Of a stretch of DNA of 64,000 nt, positions 51,873 through 60,276 are shown piece after piece. This stretch comes from Paracoccus denitrificans (GTDB taxonomy: Bacteria; Pseudomonadota; Alphaproteobacteria; Rhodobacterales; Rhodobacteraceae): contig VAFL01000010.1 of the NCBI GenBank assembly GCA_005768755.1, positions 62,001 to 126,000 of the forward strand, in the 5' to 3' direction. The notes beneath the pieces were generated by a model that did no database searches, had not been told where the DNA came from, and saw only the letters and a list, made by a program, of their open reading frames with translations. Made by a program: the position numbers and the translations under genes. Position 1 is the first letter of the stretch. Every line of letters starts with the position of its first letter.

Positions 51873-53561
51873 ATGACGTCGCTGGACGAGGCATATTGGC
51901 CGGCAACAGGTCCGCAGCCAGCGTTGCTGGACATGACCCTGGGTCAGTTACTGGACGAGCAGGCGACACGACATTCCGACCGGCCTGCCGCCATCGTCTA
52001 TGACGTCGACCGCGATATTCGCGCGTCGTGGAGCTATCGCGAACTGAAATCTGCAGCGGACAAGCTGGCGCGCGGCCTGATCGCGTGGGGCGTGGCAAAG
52101 GATGATCATGTCGCGGTCATGTCGCCGAACGGGCCTGAATGGGTGCTGCTGGAATATGCGCTGGCGAAGGTCGGCGCGGTCCTGATCACTGTAAATCCCG
52201 CATTTCATTCCGGCGAACTGGACTATCTGCTGCGTCAGGGGCAGGTCACGCATCTTATCTTTGCCGAGCGTTTTCGCAAAATGGATATCGCCGGGATGCT
52301 GGCCGAAATGCTGGCAGGATCAGACGTCAAGGATGGCGCGGTATCAAGCGAGGCCTATCCGAAGCTTCGCGGGCTTGCGGTGATCGGGGGCGTAAAGGGG
52401 CTGGCGATCCCTTTCGATGCCCTGTCAGATCTTGCCAGCCAGGTCAGCGAAGGCGGTCTGGCTGCCCGGCAGGCGCAGGTCGGTGCGCATGACGTGATGC
52501 AGATCCAGTATACCAGCGGCACCACCGGCAGACCCAAAGGGGCGATGCTGACCCATCACAGCACCATCAATAACGCCCGACTCATGGGCGCGCGGGCCGG
52601 ATTTCGCGCTGATGACGTGATGCTGAGCGCGATGCCGTTCTTTCACACGGCCGGATGCGTCTGCAATGTAATCGGGATGCTTGCGGCGGGCGGCTGTCTG
52701 GTCACCATGGACGCGTTCGATCCCGAAAAAATGCTGGCGCTTTGGGAAGACCATGCCGCGACCATCATCAACGGCGTTCCCACGATGTACAGCCGGATGC
52801 TGCACCATCCGGACTTTCCAAAACGGCGAACTGACAGCCTGCGACTGGCGAATGCCGGCGGGACCTCGATCCCGTCAAGCCTCATGCGGCAATTGAAAGA
52901 CGCGACCGGGGCCGCGCCGATGATCATCATGGGGATGACCGAATGCAGCCCCATCATCACGGTCACAAACTATGACGATCCGTTTGAGGTCCAGATTTCC
53001 ACCGCCGGAACGCCCCTGCCCCATACTGAAATTCGGATCACCGATCCGGACACCAACCGGCCCTGCCAGTGGGGCGAGAAGGGGGAACTTTGCATTCGCG
53101 GCTATCTTGTCACCAAAGGCTATTACGACATGCCCGACAAGACCGCCGAAGCGATCGACGCCGATGGATGGCTGCATTCCGGGGATCTGGCGGTGCTGGA
53201 CCGGCAGGGGCATCTGTCCATTGTCGGGCGATTGAAGGACATGATCATCCGCGGGGGCGAGAACGTCTTTCCCGTCGAAATCGAAGATTTCCTGCTGACG
53301 CATGACGCAGTCTCTCAGGCGCAGGTGGTTGGCGTTCCCGACGTCGATCTGGGGGAAGAAGTCTTTGCGTTCGTGTTGCTGAAGGATGGCGTAAGCCTGA
53401 CCCAGACGGAACTGCAGGATTACTGCCGCGCAAATATCGCGCGCCACAAGATGCCGAAATATGTGCGCATCGTCGACGCCTTCCCGATGACCGCGAACGG
53501 CAAGATCCAGAAATTCGCCTTGCGCGACATGGCCGCCGAAATTGCGAAGGAGCGGGCATGA
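51873..53561 (+). CDS. AMP-dependent acyl-CoA synthetase/ligase
   Basis: A 562-residue ANL-superfamily ligase. The P-loop YTSGTTGRPKGAMLTH lies at about 213-228, the adenine-binding block MGMTECSPIITV near 352, GWLHSGDLAVLD near 430 and the hinge region GRLKDMIIRGGENVFPVEIE near 454. The catalytic Lys is in TANGKIQKFALRD near the C-terminus. It activates a carboxylic acid via acyl-AMP to a CoA thioester. The sequence is of the medium/long-chain or aromatic acid type and does not reveal the acid. GGGGGAGG precedes the ATG. It starts a seven-gene unit; its stop overlaps the next start (ATGA). Confidence 0.9.
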   Translation: MTSLDEAYWPATGPQPALLDMTLGQLLDEQATRHSDRPAAIVYDVDRDIRASWSYRELKSAADKLARGLIAWGVAKDDHVAVMSPNGPEWVLLEYALAKVGAVLITVNPAFHSGELDYLLRQGQVTHLIFAERFRKMDIAGMLAEMLAGSDVKDGAVSSEAYPKLRGLAVIGGVKGLAIPFDALSDLASQVSEGGLAARQAQVGAHDVMQIQYTSGTTGRPKGAMLTHHSTINNARLMGARAGFRADDVMLSAMPFFHTAGCVCNVIGMLAAGGCLVTMDAFDPEKMLALWEDHAATIINGVPTMYSRMLHHPDFPKRRTDSLRLANAGGTSIPSSLMRQLKDATGAAPMIIMGMTECSPIITVTNYDDPFEVQISTAGTPLPHTEIRITDPDTNRPCQWGEKGELCIRGYLVTKGYYDMPDKTAEAIDADGWLHSGDLAVLDRQGHLSIVGRLKDMIIRGGENVFPVEIEDFLLTHDAVSQAQVVGVPDVDLGEEVFAFVLLKDGVSLTQTELQDYCRANIARHKMPKYVRIVDAFPMTANGKIQKFALRDMAAEIAKERA

Positions 53562-54376
53562 GCGCGTCTGACCTGCCGCTGATTTATGAAAAACACGATG
53601 GCGTGGCATTGCTGCGCATCAACCGCCCCGGCGCGCGGAATGCCATCAGCCCCGAGGTTGCCTGCCGGCTGGCCGATGCGTTGACGGATTTCGGAAATGA
53701 CGATGCCCTGCGCGTCGCGATCCTGACCGGAACGGGCGACAAGGCCTTCTGTTCGGGGGGCGATCTTGCGCTGACATTGCCGTTGATGACCGGGGCACGG
53801 GCGCCGCAGGACGAATGGGACACACGGCTGCTGGATGATCCAGAGATCATGTCGCGTTCGGCTTTGCGTGATTTCGAACTGAACAAGCCGATCATCGCCG
53901 CGATCAACGGACATTGCATGGCGGGGGGTATGGAAACCGTGCTGGCGACGGATATCCGTATCGCAGCTGAACATGCGACCTTCGCCTTGCCAGAGGTCCG
54001 GCGCGGGCTGATCCCCTTCGCGGGTGCGCTTGTCCGGCTTCCGCGGCAGGTGCCTTATTGTCTGGCAATGGAGATGCTTCTGGTGGGCCAGCCCCTGACC
54101 GCCGAGGCCGCGCGCGAAGCCGGGCTGATCAACCGTATCGTGCCGCAGGACGCGCTGATGGATACGGCCTGGGATCTGGCGCGAAAAATCGCCGCGAACG
54201 GGCCGATTGCGGTGCAGGAAGTGAAGAAAACCGTGCTCTCTGCCAGCGGACGAACCCTGCAGGAGGGCTATGCGCTGGAGGATGCGGCGAAGGCGCGGGT
54301 GATGGCGTCAGAGGACGCGCGCGAAGGGCCGCGCGCGTTCATGGAAAAGCGCCCCGCCGTCTTCAGGGGGAAATAG
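53558..54376 (+). CDS. Enoyl-CoA hydratase/isomerase family protein
   Basis: A 272-residue crotonase-fold protein. The oxyanion-hole segments are AFCSGGDLAL near 67 and INGHCMAGGMETVLATD near 120. LPEVRRGLIPFAGALVRLPR near 147 contains Glu at one catalytic position. It lacks the features I associate with the feruloyl-CoA hydratase-lyase branch, so a generic hydratase on an acyl-CoA is the safer call. It overlaps the ligase gene by four bases and the SDR gene follows after two. Confidence 0.9.
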   Translation: MSASDLPLIYEKHDGVALLRINRPGARNAISPEVACRLADALTDFGNDDALRVAILTGTGDKAFCSGGDLALTLPLMTGARAPQDEWDTRLLDDPEIMSRSALRDFELNKPIIAAINGHCMAGGMETVLATDIRIAAEHATFALPEVRRGLIPFAGALVRLPRQVPYCLAMEMLLVGQPLTAEAAREAGLINRIVPQDALMDTAWDLARKIAANGPIAVQEVKKTVLSASGRTLQEGYALEDAAKARVMASEDAREGPRAFMEKRPAVFRGK

Positions 54377-54378
54377 GC

Positions 54379-55281
54379 ATGGCGATTTCGTTGAAAGACC
54401 AGGTTGCTGTCGTGACCGGTGCAGGCCGCGGGATCGGGCGTGCGATTGCGCTTGATATGGCGCAGGCCGGCGCGGCGGTGGTGGTGAACGATGTATCGCA
54501 GGATGTCGCGGGCGCAGTCGTGGCCGAGATCCGCGCCAATGGCGGCAAGGCAGCCGCAGCCGTGGCCGAAATCGGTGATGAGGCTTCGGCGCAGCTTTGC
54601 GTCGATACCGCGACCCGCGAATTCGGACGGATGGATGTGTTCGTCGCCAATGCCGGTGTGCTGCGCGACGCGATCCTGTGGAAGGTGGAAGACGGGGATT
54701 TCGATCTGGTCATCCGCACCCATCTGCGCGGTGCCATGACCTGTGGCCGGGCTGCGGCGCGATATTTCCGGCAGGAAGGGCATGGCGGGGCCATCGTCCT
54801 GGTGTCATCGGTGGCCGGACAGCGGGGAAATGTCGGTCAGACCGCCTATGCCGCCGCCAAGGCAGGTGTGGCGGCGCTGGCGCGGACCTGGTCAATGGAA
54901 CTGTCGCGGGCCGGTGTCAGCGTGAACGCCATCGTGCCCACCGCGCTGACGCGCATGGTCGCCACCATCCCAGGCCTTGGCGATGCCGCCCGTGCCGCCG
55001 AACAAGGCGAGCCGATCCCCCACCGCCTGCGCCACGAACTTGGACTTGGAACGCCCGGGGACGTGGCACCGCTTGTCGTGTTCCTTGCCTCGGACCAGGG
55101 GCGCCGGGTCACCGGACAATGCATCGGTATCGGTGGCGACCGGCTGTCGATCTGGTCGCACCCGCAGGAAATCGACATCCGGCATTGCGACGGCGGGTGG
55201 AGCGCCGAAGGCATCGCCCGCACCTGGACCGAAAGCTTTGAACCCCTGCGCCAGAGCGTGGGCATCGACCTGAAAACCTAG
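54379..55281 (+). CDS. SDR family NAD(P)-dependent oxidoreductase
   Basis: A 300-residue short-chain dehydrogenase. The nucleotide-binding TGAGRGIG motif is at residues 13-20, NAG near 93, the catalytic Ser near 143 (VLVSSVAGQRG) and Tyr157-x3-Lys161 in AYAAAKAG. It is of the 3-hydroxyacyl-CoA dehydrogenase/FabG-like class, with a C-terminal extension beyond residue 250 that goes past the usual FabG end. In this operon it would oxidise the 3-hydroxyacyl-CoA formed by the hydratase. The start ATG 54379 lies two bases after the upstream stop. Confidence 0.9.
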   Translation: MAISLKDQVAVVTGAGRGIGRAIALDMAQAGAAVVVNDVSQDVAGAVVAEIRANGGKAAAAVAEIGDEASAQLCVDTATREFGRMDVFVANAGVLRDAILWKVEDGDFDLVIRTHLRGAMTCGRAAARYFRQEGHGGAIVLVSSVAGQRGNVGQTAYAAAKAGVAALARTWSMELSRAGVSVNAIVPTALTRMVATIPGLGDAARAAEQGEPIPHRLRHELGLGTPGDVAPLVVFLASDQGRRVTGQCIGIGGDRLSIWSHPQEIDIRHCDGGWSAEGIARTWTESFEPLRQSVGIDLKT

Positions 55282-55307
55282 GCATCCATTCTCAGGGAGG
55301 AGAATTC

Positions 55308-56324
55308 ATGAATATCAGCAGACTGACCCCGATCATCGCGTTGTCGCTGGCAGCGGGGGCCGCGCAGGCCGATACCGAATTGCGGCTGGCCCACTGGTTG
55401 CCGCCTCAGCACGCCTTGCAGACGACCGGGTTCGAACCCTGGATCGAATCGATTGGCGCGGCGTCGGAGGGCAAGATCACCTTCCAGATCTTCCCGGCGC
55501 AGCAGCTTGGTTCGGCAACCGATCACTACGACATGGCCCGCGACGGCATTGCCGATGTGACCTATGTTGCGCCCAGCTATCAGCCGGGCCGCTTCCCGAT
55601 CATCTCGCTGGCCGAACATCCCTTCAAGGTGACGCAGGCCAAATCGGGCTCTGCCGCGTTCAATGACTGGTATCAGCAATATGCCGCGCAAGAGATGCCC
55701 GATGTGAAGGTCTGCATGGCATTCATGCAGGATCCCGGCACGCTGCACACGGTCGAGGAAGTCCGGCTGCCCGGCGATCTTAGCGGCAAGAACATCCGCC
55801 CCGCTCAGGCGACGATGGCGTCGATGGTTGCGATGCTTGGCGGGGCCAGCGTGCAGGTCCCGGCCCCCGAAGCGCGTGAGGTGATTGCACGCGGCGCGGC
55901 CGAGGGCATCATCTTTCCCTGGGACAGCGTCTATCTGTTCGGGATCGATGCCGAGACGAAATATCACATCGACTTCCCGCTTTACACGACTGTGTTCGTG
56001 ATGGCGATGAACCAGGCCCGCTATGACGGGATGCCCGAGGATGAGCGGGCGGTGATCGACGCGCATTGCACATCCGAATGGGCCGAAAAACTGGCGTCCG
56101 GCTGGGCAGAACAGGAAGCATCCGGTCGCGAAAAGACGCTGAGCGATGCCAGCCATACGGTGTACGAACCAACGCCCGAGGATATTGCGGCATGGCAAGA
56201 GGCGACCGCGCCCCTGATGGATCAATGGCGTCAACAGGTGACTGACAAGGGTCAGGACCCTGCCGCCATCGAACAGAGCTTTGCCGACCACATGTCGGCC
56301 GCCGACGCGCTGTTCCAGAACTGA
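55308..56324 (+). CDS. dctP: TRAP transporter substrate-binding protein DctP
   Basis: A 338-residue periplasmic binding protein with a signal peptide (about 1-21, ending AGAAQA). Family blocks are RLAHWLPPQHALQTTGFEPW, IFPAQQLGSATDHYDMARDGIADVTYV and LSGKNIRPAQATMASMVAMLGGASVQVPAPE, with the ligand-carboxylate Arg in the last. GGGAGGAG at 55294-55301 is a strong ribosome site. It is clearly different from the DctP at 47.5 kb. Its ligand is presumably the acid activated by the upstream ligase. Confidence 0.92.
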   Translation: MNISRLTPIIALSLAAGAAQADTELRLAHWLPPQHALQTTGFEPWIESIGAASEGKITFQIFPAQQLGSATDHYDMARDGIADVTYVAPSYQPGRFPIISLAEHPFKVTQAKSGSAAFNDWYQQYAAQEMPDVKVCMAFMQDPGTLHTVEEVRLPGDLSGKNIRPAQATMASMVAMLGGASVQVPAPEAREVIARGAAEGIIFPWDSVYLFGIDAETKYHIDFPLYTTVFVMAMNQARYDGMPEDERAVIDAHCTSEWAEKLASGWAEQEASGREKTLSDASHTVYEPTPEDIAAWQEATAPLMDQWRQQVTDKGQDPAAIEQSFADHMSAADALFQN

Positions 56325-56331
56325 TCGTTCC

Positions 56332-56370
56332 GGCGTCATGCGGACATCGCTTCGCATGACGCCCTGTTTT
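56332..56370 (+). terminator. Intra-operon hairpin between dctP and dctQ
   Basis: GGCGTCATGCG at 56332-56342 pairs perfectly with CGCATGACGCC at 56353-56363 around a ten-base loop, followed by CTGTTTT. It lies in the 65-base gap between the binding-protein gene and the permease genes, where partial termination would give more binding protein than permease. Confidence 0.7.
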
Positions 56371-56389
56371 CCAGCGAAGGAATGCTATC

Positions 56390-56908
56390 ATGTCAGGCTT
56401 GAATGCGCTGCTGCGACGCTTTGCAACCGTTGTCGAAACCGTTGCCGCAATCTGCCTTGCGGTGGTGACAATCCTGATCTTCGTGTCGGCCATCGGGCGC
56501 TATCTGTTTTCCGCACCTATCCCAGACGCATTTGATATTTCGCGCCTTCTTCTGGGGCTGTCGATTGCCTGGGGATACGCCGTGCTGGGTTATCGCGGCG
56601 GGCATATCTGCGTGGACCTTCTTGTCGAGACACTGCCCGAAAGCCCGCGCCGTGTGGTCGAAGTGATCGCCCAGGCCATCCTGCTGATCTTCACATCTGC
56701 CCTTGCCTGGAAACTGTTTGACAGGGTGGTCAGCGCATACAACTCGACCGAGGCGACGTCCGACCTTCGCCTTCCCGTCTGGCCCTTCATCGGCGGTATC
56801 TGGCTGGGGATCGCCGTGGCCGTGCTGACGACGCTGGCCGGACTGATCCTGATGGTCAGCGGCGCCCCCCTTCATCGCAATGACCCCGAGGACGACGTCT
56901 ATGAGTGA
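56390..56908 (+). CDS. dctQ: TRAP transporter small permease DctQ
   Basis: A 172-residue protein with four hydrophobic segments (about 13-38, 48-66, 88-110, 126-152). The family block FDISRLLLGLSIAWGYAVLGYRGGHICVDLLVE follows the first span. AAGGA lies upstream of the ATG. Its end overlaps the dctM start by eight bases. Confidence 0.88.
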   Translation: MSGLNALLRRFATVVETVAAICLAVVTILIFVSAIGRYLFSAPIPDAFDISRLLLGLSIAWGYAVLGYRGGHICVDLLVETLPESPRRVVEVIAQAILLIFTSALAWKLFDRVVSAYNSTEATSDLRLPVWPFIGGIWLGIAVAVLTTLAGLILMVSGAPLHRNDPEDDVYE

Positions 56909-58193
56909 ATCCGATCTCGTCGCCATTGTTGGCTTTGTCGCGCTTTTCGGGCTTATGGCCATCCGTGTGCCAGTGGGCATCGCGATGGGCATCGTCGGTA
57001 TCGCGGGCTTCGCCATGATTACCGGTTGGGGTCCGGCACTGAACCAGCTTGCCATATCACCGCTTCGCACCATCACCGATTACAACACGTCGCTGATCCC
57101 GATGTTCATCCTGATGGGGGTCTTTGCGACCCGCTCGGGTATCTCGTCCGAGCTTTTCGGGGCCGGACGGGCCTGGCTTGGTCATCTGCGCGGGGGGTTG
57201 GCACTTGCCACCATCGCCGCCTGTTCCGGCTTTGCCGCGATATCGGGATCGTCCGTTGCCACCGCCGCCACGATGAGCAAGGTCGCCTTGCCGGAAATGC
57301 GCAAGGCAGGATATCCCGACACGCTCGCCACAGGCGTCATCGCGGGTGGTGGCACGCTCGGGATCCTGATCCCGCCATCGGTGGTGCTGGCGATCTATGC
57401 CTACATTACCGAACAGGATGTCGGGCAGCTGTTCATCGCGGGCGTCATCCCCGGACTGATTGCCGTCTTCATGTATATGGCCGTCGTGATGATCATGGCC
57501 CGCAATGCCGCGCCCGGCGCAAAGATCGGTATCGCCGAACGGCTGCGCGCGCTCAGGGGTATCTGGGCGGTCATATTGTTGTTCATCGCCATCATCGGCG
57601 GCATCTACATGGGGGTCGTCACCCCGACCGAGGCCGCAGCCGCCGGCGCTTTCCTGACCTGGGTGATCGGCGCGCTGCGGGGGCGGCTGGGGTGGCGCGA
57701 AACCCGCGCCTCGCTTGTCGAGGCGCTGCGCACGGCCGTGGCGATCTACACGATCCTGATCGGGGCGATGCTGTTCAGCTATTTCCTGGCTGTCACCCAG
57801 ACCCCGCAGAAGATCACCGCGTGGCTGACAGGGCTTGATCTGGGCGCCTATCCAACGCTCGCGCTGATCCTGGTCTTCTTTCTTGCGATGGGCTGCATTC
57901 TGGATGCGATGGCAATGATCATCCTGCTGGTGCCCATTGTGTTTCCGGTCGTCACGCAGCTGGGGTTCGATCCGATCTGGTTCGGCATCATCGTGGTGAT
58001 GACGGTGGAGCTGGGACTGATCACGCCGCCGATCGGCATGAATGTCTTCGTGATCAACGCAGTCATTCGCGACGCGAAGCTGACCACGATCTTCAAGGGC
58101 GTGATGCCCTTTGTCGCGGCCGATATCGTCAGGCTGATCGTCCTGGTGGCGCTGCCCGCCCTGACGCTGTGGCTGCCCCGGACCATGGGATGA
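56901..58193 (+). CDS. dctM: TRAP transporter large permease DctM
   Basis: A 430-residue DctM protein with about twelve spans. Signature regions are LIPMFILMGVFATRSGISSELF near 65, AISGSSVATAATMSKVALPEMRKAGYP near 113, ILIPPSVVLAIYAYITEQDVGQLFIAGVIPG near 156 and LITPPIGMNVFVINAV near 373. The ATG at 56901 lies within the end of dctQ. It forms the membrane channel for the acid bound by the DctP of the same operon. Confidence 0.93.
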   Translation: MSESDLVAIVGFVALFGLMAIRVPVGIAMGIVGIAGFAMITGWGPALNQLAISPLRTITDYNTSLIPMFILMGVFATRSGISSELFGAGRAWLGHLRGGLALATIAACSGFAAISGSSVATAATMSKVALPEMRKAGYPDTLATGVIAGGGTLGILIPPSVVLAIYAYITEQDVGQLFIAGVIPGLIAVFMYMAVVMIMARNAAPGAKIGIAERLRALRGIWAVILLFIAIIGGIYMGVVTPTEAAAAGAFLTWVIGALRGRLGWRETRASLVEALRTAVAIYTILIGAMLFSYFLAVTQTPQKITAWLTGLDLGAYPTLALILVFFLAMGCILDAMAMIILLVPIVFPVVTQLGFDPIWFGIIVVMTVELGLITPPIGMNVFVINAVIRDAKLTTIFKGVMPFVAADIVRLIVLVALPALTLWLPRTMG

Positions 58194-58218
58194 AGGTTTC
58201 TTAAATGGAGGGTTTAAG

Positions 58219-59778
58219 ATGAAAGCTTACTATCTTGGCGCTGCGTTTCTTGCGCTTGCGACAGCACCGGCGATTGCGCAGGATACCGCGCCCGTCACCG
58301 CCTGCGCCGGCCTGGCAGGGGTTGCGGCCTTCGACACGATTGTTTCGCGGGCCGAGGATATGCCGGCGGCCGATGGTCAGCCTGCCTATTGTCTTGTGCA
58401 GGGCGTGATCGAACCTCGTGTCGGCGCGGGCCAGCGGACCTATGGCACCGGGTTTGAGCTGCGGATGCCCGCCGACTGGTCCGGTCGTTTTCTGTTTCAG
58501 GGCGGCGGCGGTTGGGATGGGTCCATCCGCCCGGCAGAGGGGATCATCGACCGTTCGAAGCCCGAGGATACGGCGCTTGCACGGGGCTTCGCGGTGGTGG
58601 CGACCGATGCAGGCCACAGCGGCGATTCCGCGACCGACGGCTGGTTCGGGATCGACATGAAAGCGCGCGAGGATAACGGGTATAATTCTGTCCGGCTGGT
58701 GACCGAACGCGCCAAGGCGCTGCTGTCGCGCTATTACGGACAGGACCCGCATCATTCCTATTTCATGGGCTGTTCCAATGGTGGCAGGCAGGGCATGGTC
58801 GCGGCCGTCCGTACCCCGATGGAGTTCGATGGCGTATTGTCGGGTGCACCGGCATTCGATCTGACGCCCTCGATCATCGCCTGGAACTGGAACACCCGCG
58901 CCCTGATGGATGCAGCTCCGACGGATGCGGCAGGCAACCCCATCGTTTCGCAGGCCTTCAGCGACGCCGAGTTGGAATTGGTGACACAAGCCGCACTTGC
59001 CGCCTGCGATGCCGATGATGGGGCCGAGGACGGCAATATCTTCCGCCCCGCCGATTGCGGCTTCGATCCCGCCGTCCTGCAATGCGAAGGCGACAAGACC
59101 GACAGTTGCCTGAGCGCCGAACAGGTCACCGCCCTGCAAAAGATTCAGGCCGGCCCAAGCGACAGCAGCGGAGAGGTCATCTATACCGGCTGGCCGCTGG
59201 CCAATATGGACGGCCCGGGCGGTATGCGTGCCTGGATGCTGGGCGACGCAACCGGTGCAGAACCGAATGCGCGGGGCTTCAGCTTCTCGCAGGGTTGGAT
59301 GCGGACGGTCGGCTCGACCCCCCCGCAGCCCGATTTCGATGCGATGGACTTCGATATCGACGACCGCGATTTCCTGATGGAAAACGCGCCGGTCTTTGCC
59401 GCGACGGATCCCGACTATCAGGCCTTCCGCGATAATGGCGGCAAGATCCTGTGGTGGCATGGCAATGCCGATCCGGCATTTTCGGTCAGGCATTTCCTGA
59501 ACTGGTATCAAGGCACGTTTCAGCAGGCGAATGCGGGGTCAGAAGAATTCTCGCGCGTTTTCCTGGTGCCGGGGATGCATCATTGCAGCGGTGGCGCCGG
59601 TCCGATCAGCTTTGACGGCCTCACACCCCTGGTGGAATGGGTCGAGAACGGCACCGCGCCCGACAGTCTCACCGCCTCTGTCCCGGAAGGCGCGGAAGGC
59701 ACGGACCGCCCGCTTTGCGCCTTTCCCGCATATGCCCAACCCGATGACGCCGGGCAGGGCTTTGTCTGCGCAGAATAG
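58219..59778 (+). CDS. Tannase/feruloyl esterase family hydrolase, exported
   Basis: A 519-residue alpha/beta hydrolase with a signal peptide (about 1-20, ending TAPAIA). It carries the CS-D-HC motif of the tannase/feruloyl esterase family: Cys185-Ser186 in MGCSNGGRQGM, Asp418 in WHGNADPAF and His455-Cys456 in GMHHCSGG, where the two cysteines form the linking disulfide. A lid region lies between (about 220-400), with several further Cys. The family includes tannases, feruloyl esterases and MHETase. It would cleave an ester outside the cytoplasm, freeing an acid for the TRAP system. GGAGGG before the ATG is the ribosome site. The exact ester is unknown. Confidence 0.88.
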   Translation: MKAYYLGAAFLALATAPAIAQDTAPVTACAGLAGVAAFDTIVSRAEDMPAADGQPAYCLVQGVIEPRVGAGQRTYGTGFELRMPADWSGRFLFQGGGGWDGSIRPAEGIIDRSKPEDTALARGFAVVATDAGHSGDSATDGWFGIDMKAREDNGYNSVRLVTERAKALLSRYYGQDPHHSYFMGCSNGGRQGMVAAVRTPMEFDGVLSGAPAFDLTPSIIAWNWNTRALMDAAPTDAAGNPIVSQAFSDAELELVTQAALAACDADDGAEDGNIFRPADCGFDPAVLQCEGDKTDSCLSAEQVTALQKIQAGPSDSSGEVIYTGWPLANMDGPGGMRAWMLGDATGAEPNARGFSFSQGWMRTVGSTPPQPDFDAMDFDIDDRDFLMENAPVFAATDPDYQAFRDNGGKILWWHGNADPAFSVRHFLNWYQGTFQQANAGSEEFSRVFLVPGMHHCSGGAGPISFDGLTPLVEWVENGTAPDSLTASVPEGAEGTDRPLCAFPAYAQPDDAGQGFVCAE

Positions 59779-59854
59779 CGCGTCGACGGTAACGCCCCTG
59801 CCCTTCGCCGGGCCATTCCCTCCGGCGAGGGGCCAGGCTGGGTCAACGTCATGC

Positions 59855-60106
59855 ATGCTGCTGGCGCGTGAATGGGATATCGACACCCGCATTGTCGACG
59901 AACACACACCCGAAGACGGCGTGAAGATCGATGTTCACGAGGCCGAGGAAGGCGTGATCTTCGATCAGAACGGTCTGTCGGTCACCGTCCTCCCGGTCCA
60001 TCACGCCGACAACATCATCAACGCTGTCGAGTACCCGATCGATGATGGTGAAAAGTCGGTGCTGATCAGCGGCGATACGACAGGCGGCCGGCGCAGCCGG
60101 ATCTGA
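59855..60106 (+). pseudogene. Metallo-beta-lactamase-fold gene fragment
   Basis: An 83-residue frame with the character of the central part of an RNase Z-like metallo-beta-lactamase-fold hydrolase. It runs WDIDTRIVDEHTPEDGVKID, a GVIFDQNGLSVTVLPVHHAD segment (a metal-ligand His region) and KSVLISGDTTGG (an Asp ligand region). The N-terminal HxHxDH half and everything after GDTTGG are absent, and the frame ends in unrelated residues. It is therefore a remnant, just after the tannase operon. Confidence 0.55.
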
Positions 60107-60217
60107 CCTTGGACACAAGCCAAACTGCTGATGGCGTGCCGGGAAGGAATGGGGCCAAGGGAAAACAGATGTGGCGGCATGTCGGTATTGCCGAGCGCTG
60201 CCACGTCTGAGCTATAG

Positions 60218-60232
60218 TTGACAAATTAAGTC
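60218..60232. promoter_or_regulatory. Possible iron-responsive palindrome before the ABC operon
   Basis: GAC at 60220-60222 and GTC at 60230-60232 flank a seven-base AT-rich core, in the sequence TTGACAAATTAAGTC, 45 bases before the binding-protein ATG. TTGACA at 60218-60223 could also be a -35 hexamer with AAATATAGC near -10. The shape resembles the iron-linked palindromes predicted in Rhodobacterales, but I cannot confirm the consensus from memory. Confidence 0.3.
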
Positions 60233-60276
60233 GCCAAATATAGCCACTTCAGAAAATCCCAACTGGAGTGCGGCGC

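Noticed and set aside
53558..54376. Feruloyl-CoA hydratase-lyase (vanillin-forming)
   Set aside because: The sequence lacks the blocks I associate with that branch; a generic enoyl-CoA hydratase followed by an SDR fits beta-oxidation better.
58201..59511. A 436-codon open frame opposite the tannase-family gene
   Set aside because: It is antisense to a gene with signal peptide and full catalytic motif and has no recognisable domain of its own.
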